From contig JAGTQT010000036.1 in NCBI GenBank assembly GCA_018396615.1, forward strand, positions 1 to 12,155: 12,155 bases of DNA. Direction: 5' to 3'. The position numbers and the translations under genes were made by a program. Shown piece by piece: positions 1 through 6,601 of this stretch; position 1 is the first letter of the stretch; each line of letters starts with the position of its first letter. The DNA is from Candidatus Bathyarchaeota archaeon. Its GTDB lineage: Archaea; Thermoproteota; Bathyarchaeia; Bathyarchaeales; Bathycorpusculaceae. The notes beneath the pieces were generated by a model. The model worked only from the letters and a program-made list of their open reading frames with translations. It was not told the origin of the DNA and ran no database searches.

Positions 1-450
1 CTAAGCCTCTCAAAATGCATTCAACTAGGCAAGATTCTTCGAAAGGCTGTAGAGCCTCTGAAAGCAGTCTTAAAAGAAACAAACGGGACTAGACTCTTCG
101 AAGGAATAGTCAAAGACGTTAAGCTAGAAACACAAGGCGGATTCACATTTGTCAACATTCAACTTGTAGGAACAGAAGAATACTCGACAAGCCTGTTTGA
201 GATGAAGGCAAAGAATGAAGTGCTCGCCGCTTACCGAGACGGAAAGCTTGTAGCCATCGCCCCCGACATAATTACTCCGGTGTCCCCTGAAACTGGAAAA
301 TGTGTCACAGCAGAGAGAATTGAAAAAGGTGACAAGCTAGCCGTAATAGGTTTACCTGCGCCTGAAAAATGGCGAACAAGGAAAGGACTTGAGCTTTGGA
401 AAGAAGTTCTCTTACGAACGGGAATAAATGAAAACTACGTCCCGCTATAG
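1..450 (+). CDS. DUF917 / S-methyl-thiohydantoin desulfurase-like protein, C-terminal part
   Basis: The frame is open from the left edge of the window to a TAG stop, so only the last 149 residues are visible and the start lies outside. The visible part matches my recollection of the C-terminal region of the DUF917 family, often annotated as S-methyl thiohydantoin desulfurase or found beside hydantoinases. It shows a beta-rich 'FEGIVKDVKLETQGGFT' stretch, then 'AYRDGKLVAIAPDIITPV', then a closing 'VIGLPAPEKWRT' motif and a final 'NYVPL'. The family is thought to act on hydantoin or thiohydantoin rings, but the substrate cannot be told from this fragment. An ATG at 202 lies in the middle of the domain and is not the real start. 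The following gene has its own promoter, so this is probably the last gene of its unit. Confidence 0.75.
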   Translation, partial: LSLSKCIQLGKILRKAVEPLKAVLKETNGTRLFEGIVKDVKLETQGGFTFVNIQLVGTEEYSTSLFEMKAKNEVLAAYRDGKLVAIAPDIITPVSPETGKCVTAERIEKGDKLAVIGLPAPEKWRTRKGLELWKEVLLRTGINENYVPL

Positions 451-499
451 GCAAACTTGACATTGATCAGCAACGCAGATGGACACAGATGTAGCGTAG

Positions 500-511
500 C
501 ATTTTATAAGG
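500..511 (+). promoter_or_regulatory. TATA box for inositol-phosphate synthase
   Basis: The AT-rich element 'CATTTTATAAGG' sits in the 98-bp gap between the DUF917-like gene and the next start. Its centre is about 43 bp upstream of the TTG at 549. With the usual archaeal distance of about 25 bp from TATA box to transcription start, transcription would begin near 531. That leaves a short leader of about 15-20 bases carrying the 'AAAGGTG' Shine-Dalgarno element at 534-540. Confidence 0.6.
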
Positions 512-548
512 TAATTGCCAAGATAAAGCAGTCAAAGGTGCAGAAAAC

Positions 549-1601
549 TTGCCGAAGATAAAAATCGCGTTAATCGGGGTCGGCAACTGTGCATCAGCGC
601 TGGTTCAGGGCTTACATTACTATTCAAACGGTGAAGAAGAGAAAGACTGCGTGGGACTGCGCCACCTCCGTCTCGGAGGGATCCATCCAAGAGATATCAA
701 AGTTGTAGCTGCATTTGACATTGACAACCGAAAAGTGGGAAAGGATCTTTCCGAAGCGATTTTTGCCTCACCAAACAACGCTCAAAAAATCGTGGATACA
801 CCTCTATCCGGCGTAACTGTCCATAAAGGGCCAGTTATGGACGGCATTGGCGAATATACACGAAGCATCGTTCAGCTGAGCCGCGAACCAGAAGCAGATA
901 TTGCAAGCGTTTTGAAAGAAACCGACACAAGCATGGCTGTCAACCTTCTTCCAAGCGGAGCAGTGAAAGCTTCAGAGTTCTATGCTGAGCAGGCGCTCGC
1001 AGCCGGATGCGCCTTCGTTAATGCAACGCCATGCTTCATTGCAAGCAATACTGCTTGGGCTAAGCGCTTTGAGAAGGCAGATCAAATCCTCGTGGGAGAC
1101 GACCTAATCGACCAAGTAGGCGCGACAACCATACACAAAACGCTGCTCAAACTGCTCTCCACCAACGGCGTTCGAATAACAGAGACATACCAGCTTGACG
1201 TTGGAGGAGGCACAGAATCGCTTGACACGCTCGAAAGGACAAAAGATCTTAAGCGAACAGTAAAAACCAAATCCGTGGAAGCCACATTGCCATACGAAGC
1301 CAAAGTTGTAGCCGGCTCAACTGATTACGTTGATTTTCTAGAGAACAAACGAGACAGCTACTTCTGGATTAGAGGAACATACTTCTGCAACACGCCAATG
1401 CAAATAGACTTAAAGCTTTCCACGGTGGACGCACCGAACGCTGGCTCCGTATTGCTAGACGTGATAAGAGCCGTCAAGATAGCTGCAGACAGGAAGCTAA
1501 AAGGCACAGTTTTGCCCATCTGCGCCTACGCGTTTAAGCATCCTCCCAAACTAGTACCATTGGAAACAGCAGAAAAAACATTTGCAGAATTCATCAGCTA
1601 A
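549..1601 (+). CDS. ino1: myo-inositol-1-phosphate synthase (inositol-3-phosphate synthase)
   Basis: This NAD-dependent cytosolic enzyme converts D-glucose 6-phosphate to 1L-myo-inositol 1-phosphate. In archaea that product feeds inositol phospholipid head groups and, in some lineages, inositol-based compatible solutes. The 350 residues match the short archaeal/actinobacterial form. An N-terminal dinucleotide-binding motif (GVGNCAS, 10-16) opens the protein. 'NLLPSG' (132-137), 'GDDLIDQVGATTIHKTLL' (183-200) and the catalytic-domain stretch around 287-317, with 'DLKLSTVDAPNAGS' and K310, follow as expected. The start is TTG: 'AAAGGTG' lies 8 bases upstream and no ATG fits the Rossmann N-terminus. 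The gene stops 4 bases from the end of the convergent phosphoglucose/phosphomannose isomerase gene, whose substrate pool it shares. Nothing is missing or broken. Confidence 0.93.
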   Translation: MPKIKIALIGVGNCASALVQGLHYYSNGEEEKDCVGLRHLRLGGIHPRDIKVVAAFDIDNRKVGKDLSEAIFASPNNAQKIVDTPLSGVTVHKGPVMDGIGEYTRSIVQLSREPEADIASVLKETDTSMAVNLLPSGAVKASEFYAEQALAAGCAFVNATPCFIASNTAWAKRFEKADQILVGDDLIDQVGATTIHKTLLKLLSTNGVRITETYQLDVGGGTESLDTLERTKDLKRTVKTKSVEATLPYEAKVVAGSTDYVDFLENKRDSYFWIRGTYFCNTPMQIDLKLSTVDAPNAGSVLLDVIRAVKIAADRKLKGTVLPICAYAFKHPPKLVPLETAEKTFAEFIS

Positions 1602-1605
1602 GCCC

Positions 1606-2712
1606 TTATCTAACAAGCCTTTCCAGTTCTCGCCGAATCTTGGCTTTCAGCCCTGTCTGTCCCAGCCTCTCTTTAAGTGCTGTGATCGTTTTTACCGGCG
1701 TTGGGTCTATTCCCCGAAGCAAGGCAAGATAGACGCTTACGAAATCTCCGACACAGATAGCTGAAGACATTTTTGCCAATGAGCCTTTGCCGGACACCTG
1801 AACCTTGAATGTTCTCACAGATTTTGCAGCAATCAGCTCGCTTGTCACCTCTATCCTTTGCCGTAGTGCCTTAGGTTCAAATTTGTCTCGGATAAGAATA
1901 ACCGAGAAGAAGCGGGCAAGTTTCTCTGCGTTCTCCCAGCCCACTATCTCATTATGGTCAAGCTCCGGAAAGAACTCCCATTTCGCAGGAATCTTGCTGT
2001 TTTCATTCAACTGGGTCTTAAAGCGCTGAGCCGCAGCTCGATAAAGTCCGAAACCGTAGATAACTGGAATTGTCTCGCAGATGTCTGTGGCTAGGGTCTT
2101 GGAGAAGTTCTCTTCTAGAGGGATTTCAGGTCTGTTTAAATCACTAACTTGTCTCAAAATTTTTATGGCTTCAGAAACCTCGGAAGACACGCCTTTTACT
2201 AAACCAGTTTTCTCCATCAAGACGGGCAAAGGAATAAAAAGATACGGAAGCGCTGCCCGCGGAGCCATTCCAGAGGGAACACGCACGTATGGCAAACCAA
2301 GTTTTTCAGCGAATTCTAATAGCAATCCTCCAGAGCCTATTGCCACAACACTGCATTTACGCTTAACCGCGTCGAGAAACACGCTAAGAGACTCCTCTGT
2401 TTCTCCCGAATAGCTGACCACAAAAACCAGAGTGCCTTTGCCGGCGTAGGCTGGCAAAGAATACTCCCTGCAGATCTCAACGGGAACCGCAAGCTTGTCT
2501 CGGGACCAGTCTTTGAAAAGCTCGCCTCCGATAGCTGAGCCTCCCATCCCAGCCACGATCACCGCTTCTGGTCTAGGGTAATCCAGTAAAGTCTCCTTCG
2601 CCAATGTCGCTGCTTGCTCATAATGCTTTGAGCAGTTGGCACAGTGAGCCAGCATGTTGCTTCTGTCTATCTTTAGAATCTCGTTCATGTCGTCTAGAAC
2701 AGTTTTTTTCAA
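1606..2712 (-). CDS. bifunctional phosphoglucose/phosphomannose isomerase (SIS domain)
   Basis: The predicted enzyme interconverts glucose 6-phosphate and fructose 6-phosphate, and mannose 6-phosphate and fructose 6-phosphate, in the cytosol. It has 368 residues, slightly longer than the roughly 300-340 I expect for this archaeal family. The first SIS domain carries 'AGMGGSAIGGE' (54-64) and 'SYSGETEE' (100-107). 'PSGMAPRAALPY' (146-157) holds the conserved arginine. E237 and H253 lie 16 residues apart, the same spacing as the catalytic Glu/His pair described for the Pyrobaculum enzyme. 'GIDPTPVKTI' (334-343) is the usual C-terminal motif. The start is TTG at 2712, with 'GTGATC' four bases upstream; an ATG eight codons further in is the alternative. 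It is divergent from the methyltransferase gene and convergent with ino1. Confidence 0.92.
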   Translation of the reverse strand: MKKTVLDDMNEILKIDRSNMLAHCANCSKHYEQAATLAKETLLDYPRPEAVIVAGMGGSAIGGELFKDWSRDKLAVPVEICREYSLPAYAGKGTLVFVVSYSGETEESLSVFLDAVKRKCSVVAIGSGGLLLEFAEKLGLPYVRVPSGMAPRAALPYLFIPLPVLMEKTGLVKGVSSEVSEAIKILRQVSDLNRPEIPLEENFSKTLATDICETIPVIYGFGLYRAAAQRFKTQLNENSKIPAKWEFFPELDHNEIVGWENAEKLARFFSVILIRDKFEPKALRQRIEVTSELIAAKSVRTFKVQVSGKGSLAKMSSAICVGDFVSVYLALLRGIDPTPVKTITALKERLGQTGLKAKIRRELERLVR

Positions 2713-2754
2713 GTTCGATCACGACAGTGAATTCATTGTAAGTCTTATATCATG

Positions 2755-2770
2755 CCTTAAGCTTTTAAGC
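2755..2770. promoter_or_regulatory. shared near-palindromic TATA region of divergent promoters
   Basis: The 100-bp gap between the isomerase start (2712, minus) and the methyltransferase start (2813, plus) holds 'CCTTAAGCTTTTAAGC'. It reads as a TATA-like box in both directions: 'CTTTTAAG' on plus, 'CTTAAAAG' and 'CTTAAG' on minus. Projected transcription starts lie near 2791 (+) and 2738 (-), leaving leaders of about 20-26 bases that contain each gene's Shine-Dalgarno element. A second AT-rich element, 'CTTATAT' at 2744-2750, is also present, so the exact box is uncertain. Confidence 0.45.
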
Positions 2771-2812
2771 AGAACGAAGTCAACCGAAACTGAAAGCTTC
2801 GGAGACAAATCA

Positions 2813-3667
2813 TTGAGCAAAAAAAGAATCGCCATCGCGATACCTGCTTCCGTAGTCTCGGATACACCGCATTTGCGCGAGAAAACCTCAAAAATCGGTT
2901 TCATCGGCAGAGCAGCTGCGATTTTCCGCATTGAAGAAATCATAGTGTATTCAGACAACCCACATGTAAATCAGTCCGCTGACACGGATTTAGTGACGAT
3001 GTTGTTGGCTTACATGGAGACCCCTCAGTATCTGCGCAAGAAACTCTTTAGAATCAGACCCGAGCTGCAGTACGCGGGCATATTACCGCCCTTACGGACA
3101 ACTCATCACCCGTTAAACCGTAGAGCCAAAGACCTAAAACTGGGAGAACATCGAGAAGGTATCACCCTATCCACCTCCATGGAGGGCACGCTCATCGACA
3201 TAGGTGTTGAGCAGCCTGCATTGCTGCCCAAAGAAAAATCGGCATCACGCAAGCGGGTAACAGTTAAAGTTGTATCTACCGAGCCGCAGATATTTGTAGA
3301 GCTAATAGACCGCAACCAGATTGCTGATTACTGGGGCTACGTGGTTACTGCTGAAAAACAGCCTCTTGGAAAGATAATAACGCGGAGAGGCTTCGACTTA
3401 GTTATCGCCACTTCTAGGCTTGGGATTCCCTTCCAAAAGGTGGCTGAGGAAATCGGTGAAAGATGGCAAAAAGCAAAGAGCATCCTTGTGGTGTTTGGAA
3501 GCCCATCTCAAGGGCTGCATGAAATAGCGCGGCGTGAAGGGTGGAAACTTGAAGAGAGGGCTGATTTTACGGTTAATATGATTCCATTGCAGGGTACGGA
3601 AACCGTGCGCACCGAAGAAGCTCTCATGGCGACTCTATCGGTTCTTAACATGTATTTTCACCTGTAA
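2813..3667 (+). CDS. SPOUT-superfamily RNA methyltransferase (archaeal COG2106 / C9orf114-like family)
   Basis: This is a predicted S-adenosylmethionine-dependent RNA methyltransferase of the trefoil-knot (SPOUT) fold, in the archaeal family related to eukaryotic C9orf114/SPOUT1. The N-terminus 'KKRIAIAIPASV' begins the Rossmann-like half. The middle (about 100-180) is a beta-rich insert typical of the family. The C-terminal knot carries 'VVFGSPSQGLHEI' (226-238) and 'PLQGTETVRTEEA' (258-270), which would hold the cofactor. The open frame runs back to 2654 over the divergent isomerase gene. I chose TTG at 2813 because 'GGAGA' lies 7 bases upstream and the conserved protein begins there, giving 284 residues. 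The RNA target is not known from sequence. The next gene follows after 22 bases and is probably co-transcribed. Confidence 0.85.
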   Translation: MSKKRIAIAIPASVVSDTPHLREKTSKIGFIGRAAAIFRIEEIIVYSDNPHVNQSADTDLVTMLLAYMETPQYLRKKLFRIRPELQYAGILPPLRTTHHPLNRRAKDLKLGEHREGITLSTSMEGTLIDIGVEQPALLPKEKSASRKRVTVKVVSTEPQIFVELIDRNQIADYWGYVVTAEKQPLGKIITRRGFDLVIATSRLGIPFQKVAEEIGERWQKAKSILVVFGSPSQGLHEIARREGWKLEERADFTVNMIPLQGTETVRTEEALMATLSVLNMYFHL

Positions 3668-3689
3668 AGAGCTGCATCGCTTTCTCAAA

Positions 3690-4757
3690 ATGAAGTGGCT
3701 TTTCTTCAAGGATAAAGAATTAAATGTATGTTTCAGCTATGTGTGCGGTATGTATTTCGACATTGCCATGCCTCTCACGCTTTTCGCGGTTGTTTTAGCC
3801 TCAATCTTTCTGGATAAAAAGACTGAGAATAAGCTGAAGGCAACATTGGAAGAGAAGAAATTTCGAACTCGCGACGCAGTGATGCTTGTTGTCTCGATAA
3901 GCATAGCGGTTTCGCTTGTAGTGTATGTTCCACAGATGGCTATCGTGATAATGTTTCTTTTTGCCTACTCCATGCTGCTTGTCGTTTTCACTTATCTTTT
4001 TTCAGATGTAAAGAAGCTTAAAGCTCAGCTGTTTCTGCTGTTTTCGATCGTAGTCTGCCTTTTAGCTGTGCTAGCAAGCTGGCTAGGCTTCATAACGGAT
4101 GAAGCAATGGCTTATTGGGCGACGCTCTATTTTGGGTCTCTAGCAGTCTTGGTCGCGGTCGCTGTCGTTTACGAATTTAGACGAGGCAACGAAAAAGAGA
4201 GATGGTATCTTGCGGCTTTACCGCCTGCCCTTTTTGTCGGCTTATACCTATTCTTTAGTCGCTCGTCTATATGGTTTCCTTATCTGCTGAACGTGTATGG
4301 AATAGTCTTCGCGTTACTGATTATTCTCTACTTAGGAAGCCTGTTCACTTGGAAGACTTCACTTATCTTTGCTGTGCTCCTCACAGCTGTAGATATTATT
4401 CTCGTGTTGTTTACTGGGACAATGGTGTCTGCTGCCAAGCAGGTTTCAGGTCTCATGCTACCCATTCTGGTTTCAATGCCTACCTTACCAGAAATATTGT
4501 TGGAAGGGCGCAGGCTTTACATGTCCCTAGGATTAGGAGACTTTTTTTTCGCCGGTCTTCTCACAGTGCAGACGCTAAGAAGATATGGAAAAACTCCCGC
4601 CCTTCTGTCCCTTGCCGCCATCGCGGTTTCGTTCTTCATTTTTGAAGTTCTCATGCTCAATTTCGAATGGCAAGCACTCCCAGGCACTTTAATGATCATC
4701 TGCGGCTGGGCACCAATAGCGCTAGGCGCCGAAATTGCTAGAAGAAGGAAAAACTAG
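3690..4757 (+). CDS. presenilin / signal peptide peptidase-like (A22 family) membrane aspartyl protease
   Basis: This 355-residue polytopic membrane protein resembles archaeal presenilin homologues (COG3389), intramembrane proteases that cut transmembrane helices with two aspartates. Hydrophobic segments lie at about 26-40, 63-80, 84-104, 114-135, 139-163, 172-189, 193-219, 223-246, 281-296, 302-323 and 329-349. The second catalytic motif is clear: 'GLGD' at 281-284 at the head of a membrane segment. A candidate first aspartate is D235 in 'LLTAVDIILVL', where the family usually has YD. 'ALPG' (329-332) occupies the place of the PALP motif at the last segment. I count about 11 segments rather than nine. 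The ATG at 3690 has no convincing Shine-Dalgarno element; 3750 or 3768 are possible alternatives. The protein would act in the cell membrane. The assignment rests on motif order, not on a search. Confidence 0.68.
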   Translation: MKWLFFKDKELNVCFSYVCGMYFDIAMPLTLFAVVLASIFLDKKTENKLKATLEEKKFRTRDAVMLVVSISIAVSLVVYVPQMAIVIMFLFAYSMLLVVFTYLFSDVKKLKAQLFLLFSIVVCLLAVLASWLGFITDEAMAYWATLYFGSLAVLVAVAVVYEFRRGNEKERWYLAALPPALFVGLYLFFSRSSIWFPYLLNVYGIVFALLIILYLGSLFTWKTSLIFAVLLTAVDIILVLFTGTMVSAAKQVSGLMLPILVSMPTLPEILLEGRRLYMSLGLGDFFFAGLLTVQTLRRYGKTPALLSLAAIAVSFFIFEVLMLNFEWQALPGTLMIICGWAPIALGAEIARRRKN

Positions 4758-4772
4758 TTTTTCCCTTTTTTT
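4758..4772 (+). terminator. poly-T terminator after the membrane protease gene
   Basis: Two T-runs (five T at 4758-4762 and seven T at 4766-4772, separated by CCC) begin directly at the stop codon. T-rich tracts on the coding strand are the usual archaeal intrinsic termination signal. No stable hairpin precedes them. Confidence 0.55.
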
Positions 4773-4835
4773 AGATGGGCTATTGTTTTGTGGCACTTCT
4801 TAGCTGTTGCGATAACGATACATATTATGATGCAA

Positions 4836-4850
4836 GGAAACATGGTTTCC
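4836..4850. repeat. short inverted repeat between convergent genes
   Basis: 'GGAAAC' and 'GTTTCC' flank a three-base centre (ATG), forming a perfect 6-bp stem. It lies in the 164-bp gap (4758-4921) between the convergent membrane protease and P1 genes. The gap holds no gene or tRNA that I can recognise. The element could be a weak transcript-end hairpin or chance. Confidence 0.25.
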
Positions 4851-4921
4851 CTATGGTACTGACTAAAGTTGGACTGCGGAAAATGTTAAACAAGAAGGGA
4901 TCTAAAATACGGCGCTGCTCT

Positions 4922-5248
4922 TTATCCGAATAGTGCTCCTAGCCCTTCGAGTGCAGCTTCTTCTTTAGCTTTCTCGTCCTCTTTCTTCTTCTTTTCATCC
5001 TCTTTCGGTTTAGCCTCTCCCGCTGGCGCAGCCGATGCCGCTGGAGCCGTTGCCGCCGGAGCCGCCATCATCGTTGGAGCAGACTTTATCGCCTCATCAA
5101 TCTTGACATCTGCTAGCGAGGCTACAAGAGCCTTAACCCGTACAGCATCAGCATTTATGCCTGCAGCTGTCAAAACTTGGGTTACGTTGGCTTCGTTTAT
5201 CTCCTTTCCTGCTTTGTGGAGAAGCATTGCAGCGTAGATATATTCCAT
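4922..5248 (-). CDS. rpl12: large-subunit ribosomal stalk protein P1 (archaeal L12)
   Basis: This acidic stalk protein of the large ribosomal subunit recruits and activates translational GTPases. All parts of the archaeal P1 are present in 108 residues. An N-terminal helical dimerisation domain (about 1-57, 'MEYIYAAMLLHKAGKEI') is followed by an Ala/Pro-rich hinge (about 58-77). Then comes a Lys/Glu-rich segment (78-98) and the factor-binding tail 'EGLGALFG' (101-108). The ATG at 5248 is supported by 'AGGTGA' seven bases upstream. In many archaea this gene directly follows P0. Here it is 1.35 kb away, with a divergently transcribed secreted-protein gene between, and it appears to have its own promoter. 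Confidence 0.95.
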   Translation of the reverse strand: MEYIYAAMLLHKAGKEINEANVTQVLTAAGINADAVRVKALVASLADVKIDEAIKSAPTMMAAPAATAPAASAAPAGEAKPKEDEKKKKEDEKAKEEAALEGLGALFG

Positions 5249-5290
5249 ACTGGTTCACCTATGTTTGCCGAAAAGGAAAGCGCTACAGAG

Positions 5291-5298
5291 TTATTAAG
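5291..5298 (-). promoter_or_regulatory. TATA box for P1
   Basis: On the minus strand the sequence reads 'CTTAATAA', centred about 46 bp upstream of the P1 ATG. Transcription would start near 5268, leaving a leader of about 20 bases with 'AGGTGA'. A second AT-rich element, 'GTTTAAAC', lies about 15 bp further upstream (5305-5312). Confidence 0.45.
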
Positions 5299-5463
5299 TT
5301 TTTTGTTTAAACATAGATTTCCAGCTTCCTTTACGCCTTTTTCTTCGTGGGCAACAAGGCATGAATTAACATTTCCATGCCGCTAGCCGGTCGAGATTTG
5401 TTCAATTCACCTTTCTTCTTGTCCTTTTTTCTTTGCAGATATGGGGGTGGAAGATTATTCCAT

Positions 5464-5476
5464 AATGTTTAAGTTT
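5464..5476 (+). promoter_or_regulatory. promoter region of the cohesin/dockerin protein
   Basis: 'AATGTTTAAGTTT' is the best TATA-like element ahead of the GTG at 5521, about 50 bp upstream. Transcription would start near 5495. The leader carries a strong 'AAAGGAGAG' Shine-Dalgarno element at 5507-5515. The rest of the 272-bp gap (5249-5520), shared with the divergent P1 promoter, shows no gene or structured RNA that I can recognise. Confidence 0.45.
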
Positions 5477-5520
5477 CGCCCTAGTCTTCGTAAACGCAAT
5501 CAGAGAAAGGAGAGATAATA

Positions 5521-6540
5521 GTGAAAAATAAGCTTGCCAAGAGTTTAGCGATCTCAACGATAGTCGCACTTATTCTTGCAACATTTGCTTTTCACACCAT
5601 ATCAGCCACGCCAGCTCCACGAATGTACCTAACTCCTTCAAACATAATCTACACGACTGACAACGCCACTGTTGGCACGAAATTCAATGTTACCGTTTGG
5701 TGCGCAGATGTCCCAGACATAGGAGGAGCACAGATCAGCATCGTATACAATGACACAATCGTGAACGCAACCCGCTGGTTCGTCCCAGATACAGACCCCA
5801 ACTTCTTTATGCCCCTTCCATATGGAGCCTTACCGACGCCTCCTGATACAGGCTACATACATCTCGGTCCTAATTCAGGAAGCATCAAAATCTCAGTTAT
5901 GAAAGGCGGTCTACCTCCTGACGCTCCATGGGGGCATGCGGGGAAAATAGCCGTAATCGAATTCAGGATAAGAGCACTTCCAACTTCAGGAAAATTCTCG
6001 ACTTTGCTTAACATCAACAACATAGATACTTTCTTGCTTGACCCGTTAGCCAACGAAATCCCTGGCACAGTAAAGGAGGATGGCTACTACGAGATAACAA
6101 AGGTGGTTGCTCCACCAAAAACCTTTACATTGACCATATCTGCCACGTTTGGCGGCACAACCGATCCTGCTCCTGGGGAACACAAATACACTGAAGGAGA
6201 CATTGTCACCGTTACTGCCATAAACATGTCTGGGTACATCTTCAGTCAATGGGAACTTGATTCAGTTAACGCTGGTTCTGCTAATCCTATAAATATCACA
6301 ATGGACGGAAACCACACTTTGCGTGCAGTGTTCAGAGCATTTGGAAATGAAGGAGATGTCGATAAAAACGGAATAGTTGAGCTTACAGACTACTTGCTGA
6401 CGGCGCTTGCCTTTGGAAGCAAAGAAGACTATGGACGCTGGGACCCTAGATGCGACTTAGATAACAATGGCAAAGTGGATATCGCCGACATCTACATAGT
6501 GCGAAAGAACTACGGAAAGGACTACAGGCCGCCATCGTAA
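5521..6540 (+). CDS. secreted protein with cohesin-like domain, InlB-type repeat and C-terminal dockerin
   Basis: The 339 residues begin with a signal peptide: a basic N-terminus 'MKNKLAKS', a hydrophobic core to about residue 24, and likely cleavage after 'TISA' (26-29). Residues about 35-195 form a beta-rich domain resembling a cohesin: 'VGTKFNVTVWCADVPDIGGA', 'ISIVYNDTIVNATRW', then 'GKIAVIEFRIRA'. Residues about 201-273 look like a divergent InlB/bacterial repeat ('YTEGDIVTVTAI', 'GYIFSQWELD', 'HTLRAVF'). Residues 278-333 are a type I dockerin with two calcium loops: D279, D281, N283, D290 and D312, D314, N316, D323. Cohesin-dockerin pairs assemble extracellular complexes in bacteria, and both halves sit on one chain here. 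The start is GTG, five bases after a strong Shine-Dalgarno element. No C-terminal anchor or catalytic domain is visible. The protein is probably exported; partners are unknown. Confidence 0.8.
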   Translation: MKNKLAKSLAISTIVALILATFAFHTISATPAPRMYLTPSNIIYTTDNATVGTKFNVTVWCADVPDIGGAQISIVYNDTIVNATRWFVPDTDPNFFMPLPYGALPTPPDTGYIHLGPNSGSIKISVMKGGLPPDAPWGHAGKIAVIEFRIRALPTSGKFSTLLNINNIDTFLLDPLANEIPGTVKEDGYYEITKVVAPPKTFTLTISATFGGTTDPAPGEHKYTEGDIVTVTAINMSGYIFSQWELDSVNAGSANPINITMDGNHTLRAVFRAFGNEGDVDKNGIVELTDYLLTALAFGSKEDYGRWDPRCDLDNNGKVDIADIYIVRKNYGKDYRPPS

Positions 6541-6578
6541 TGAGATTGCACTCTTCCAATTTTCTTCTATGTCCTTTC

Positions 6579-6589
6579 TAGAAAAACAT
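6579..6589 (-). terminator. T-rich end signal after P0
   Basis: On the minus strand 'TGTTTTTCTAG' follows the P0 stop by about 15 bases, in the 61-bp gap between the convergent P0 and cohesin/dockerin genes. On the plus strand the same gap carries a pyrimidine-rich stretch (6557-6581) after the cohesin/dockerin stop. These could serve as opposed archaeal T-rich terminators. Confidence 0.35.
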
Positions 6590-6601
6590 CTGAAAAGTCT
6601 G

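Noticed and set aside
1805..2413. Plus-strand open frames opposite the isomerase gene
   Set aside because: They are antisense shadows of a well-conserved enzyme, with no Shine-Dalgarno element and no recognisable domain.
2654..2812. Longer methyltransferase start at 2654
   Set aside because: It would overlap the divergent isomerase gene and its promoter. The added residues do not resemble the family, and TTG 2813 has GGAGA upstream.
4758..4921. Possible tRNA or small RNA in the gap before P1
   Set aside because: No cloverleaf, no CCA-proximal pattern and only one 6-bp inverted repeat could be seen.
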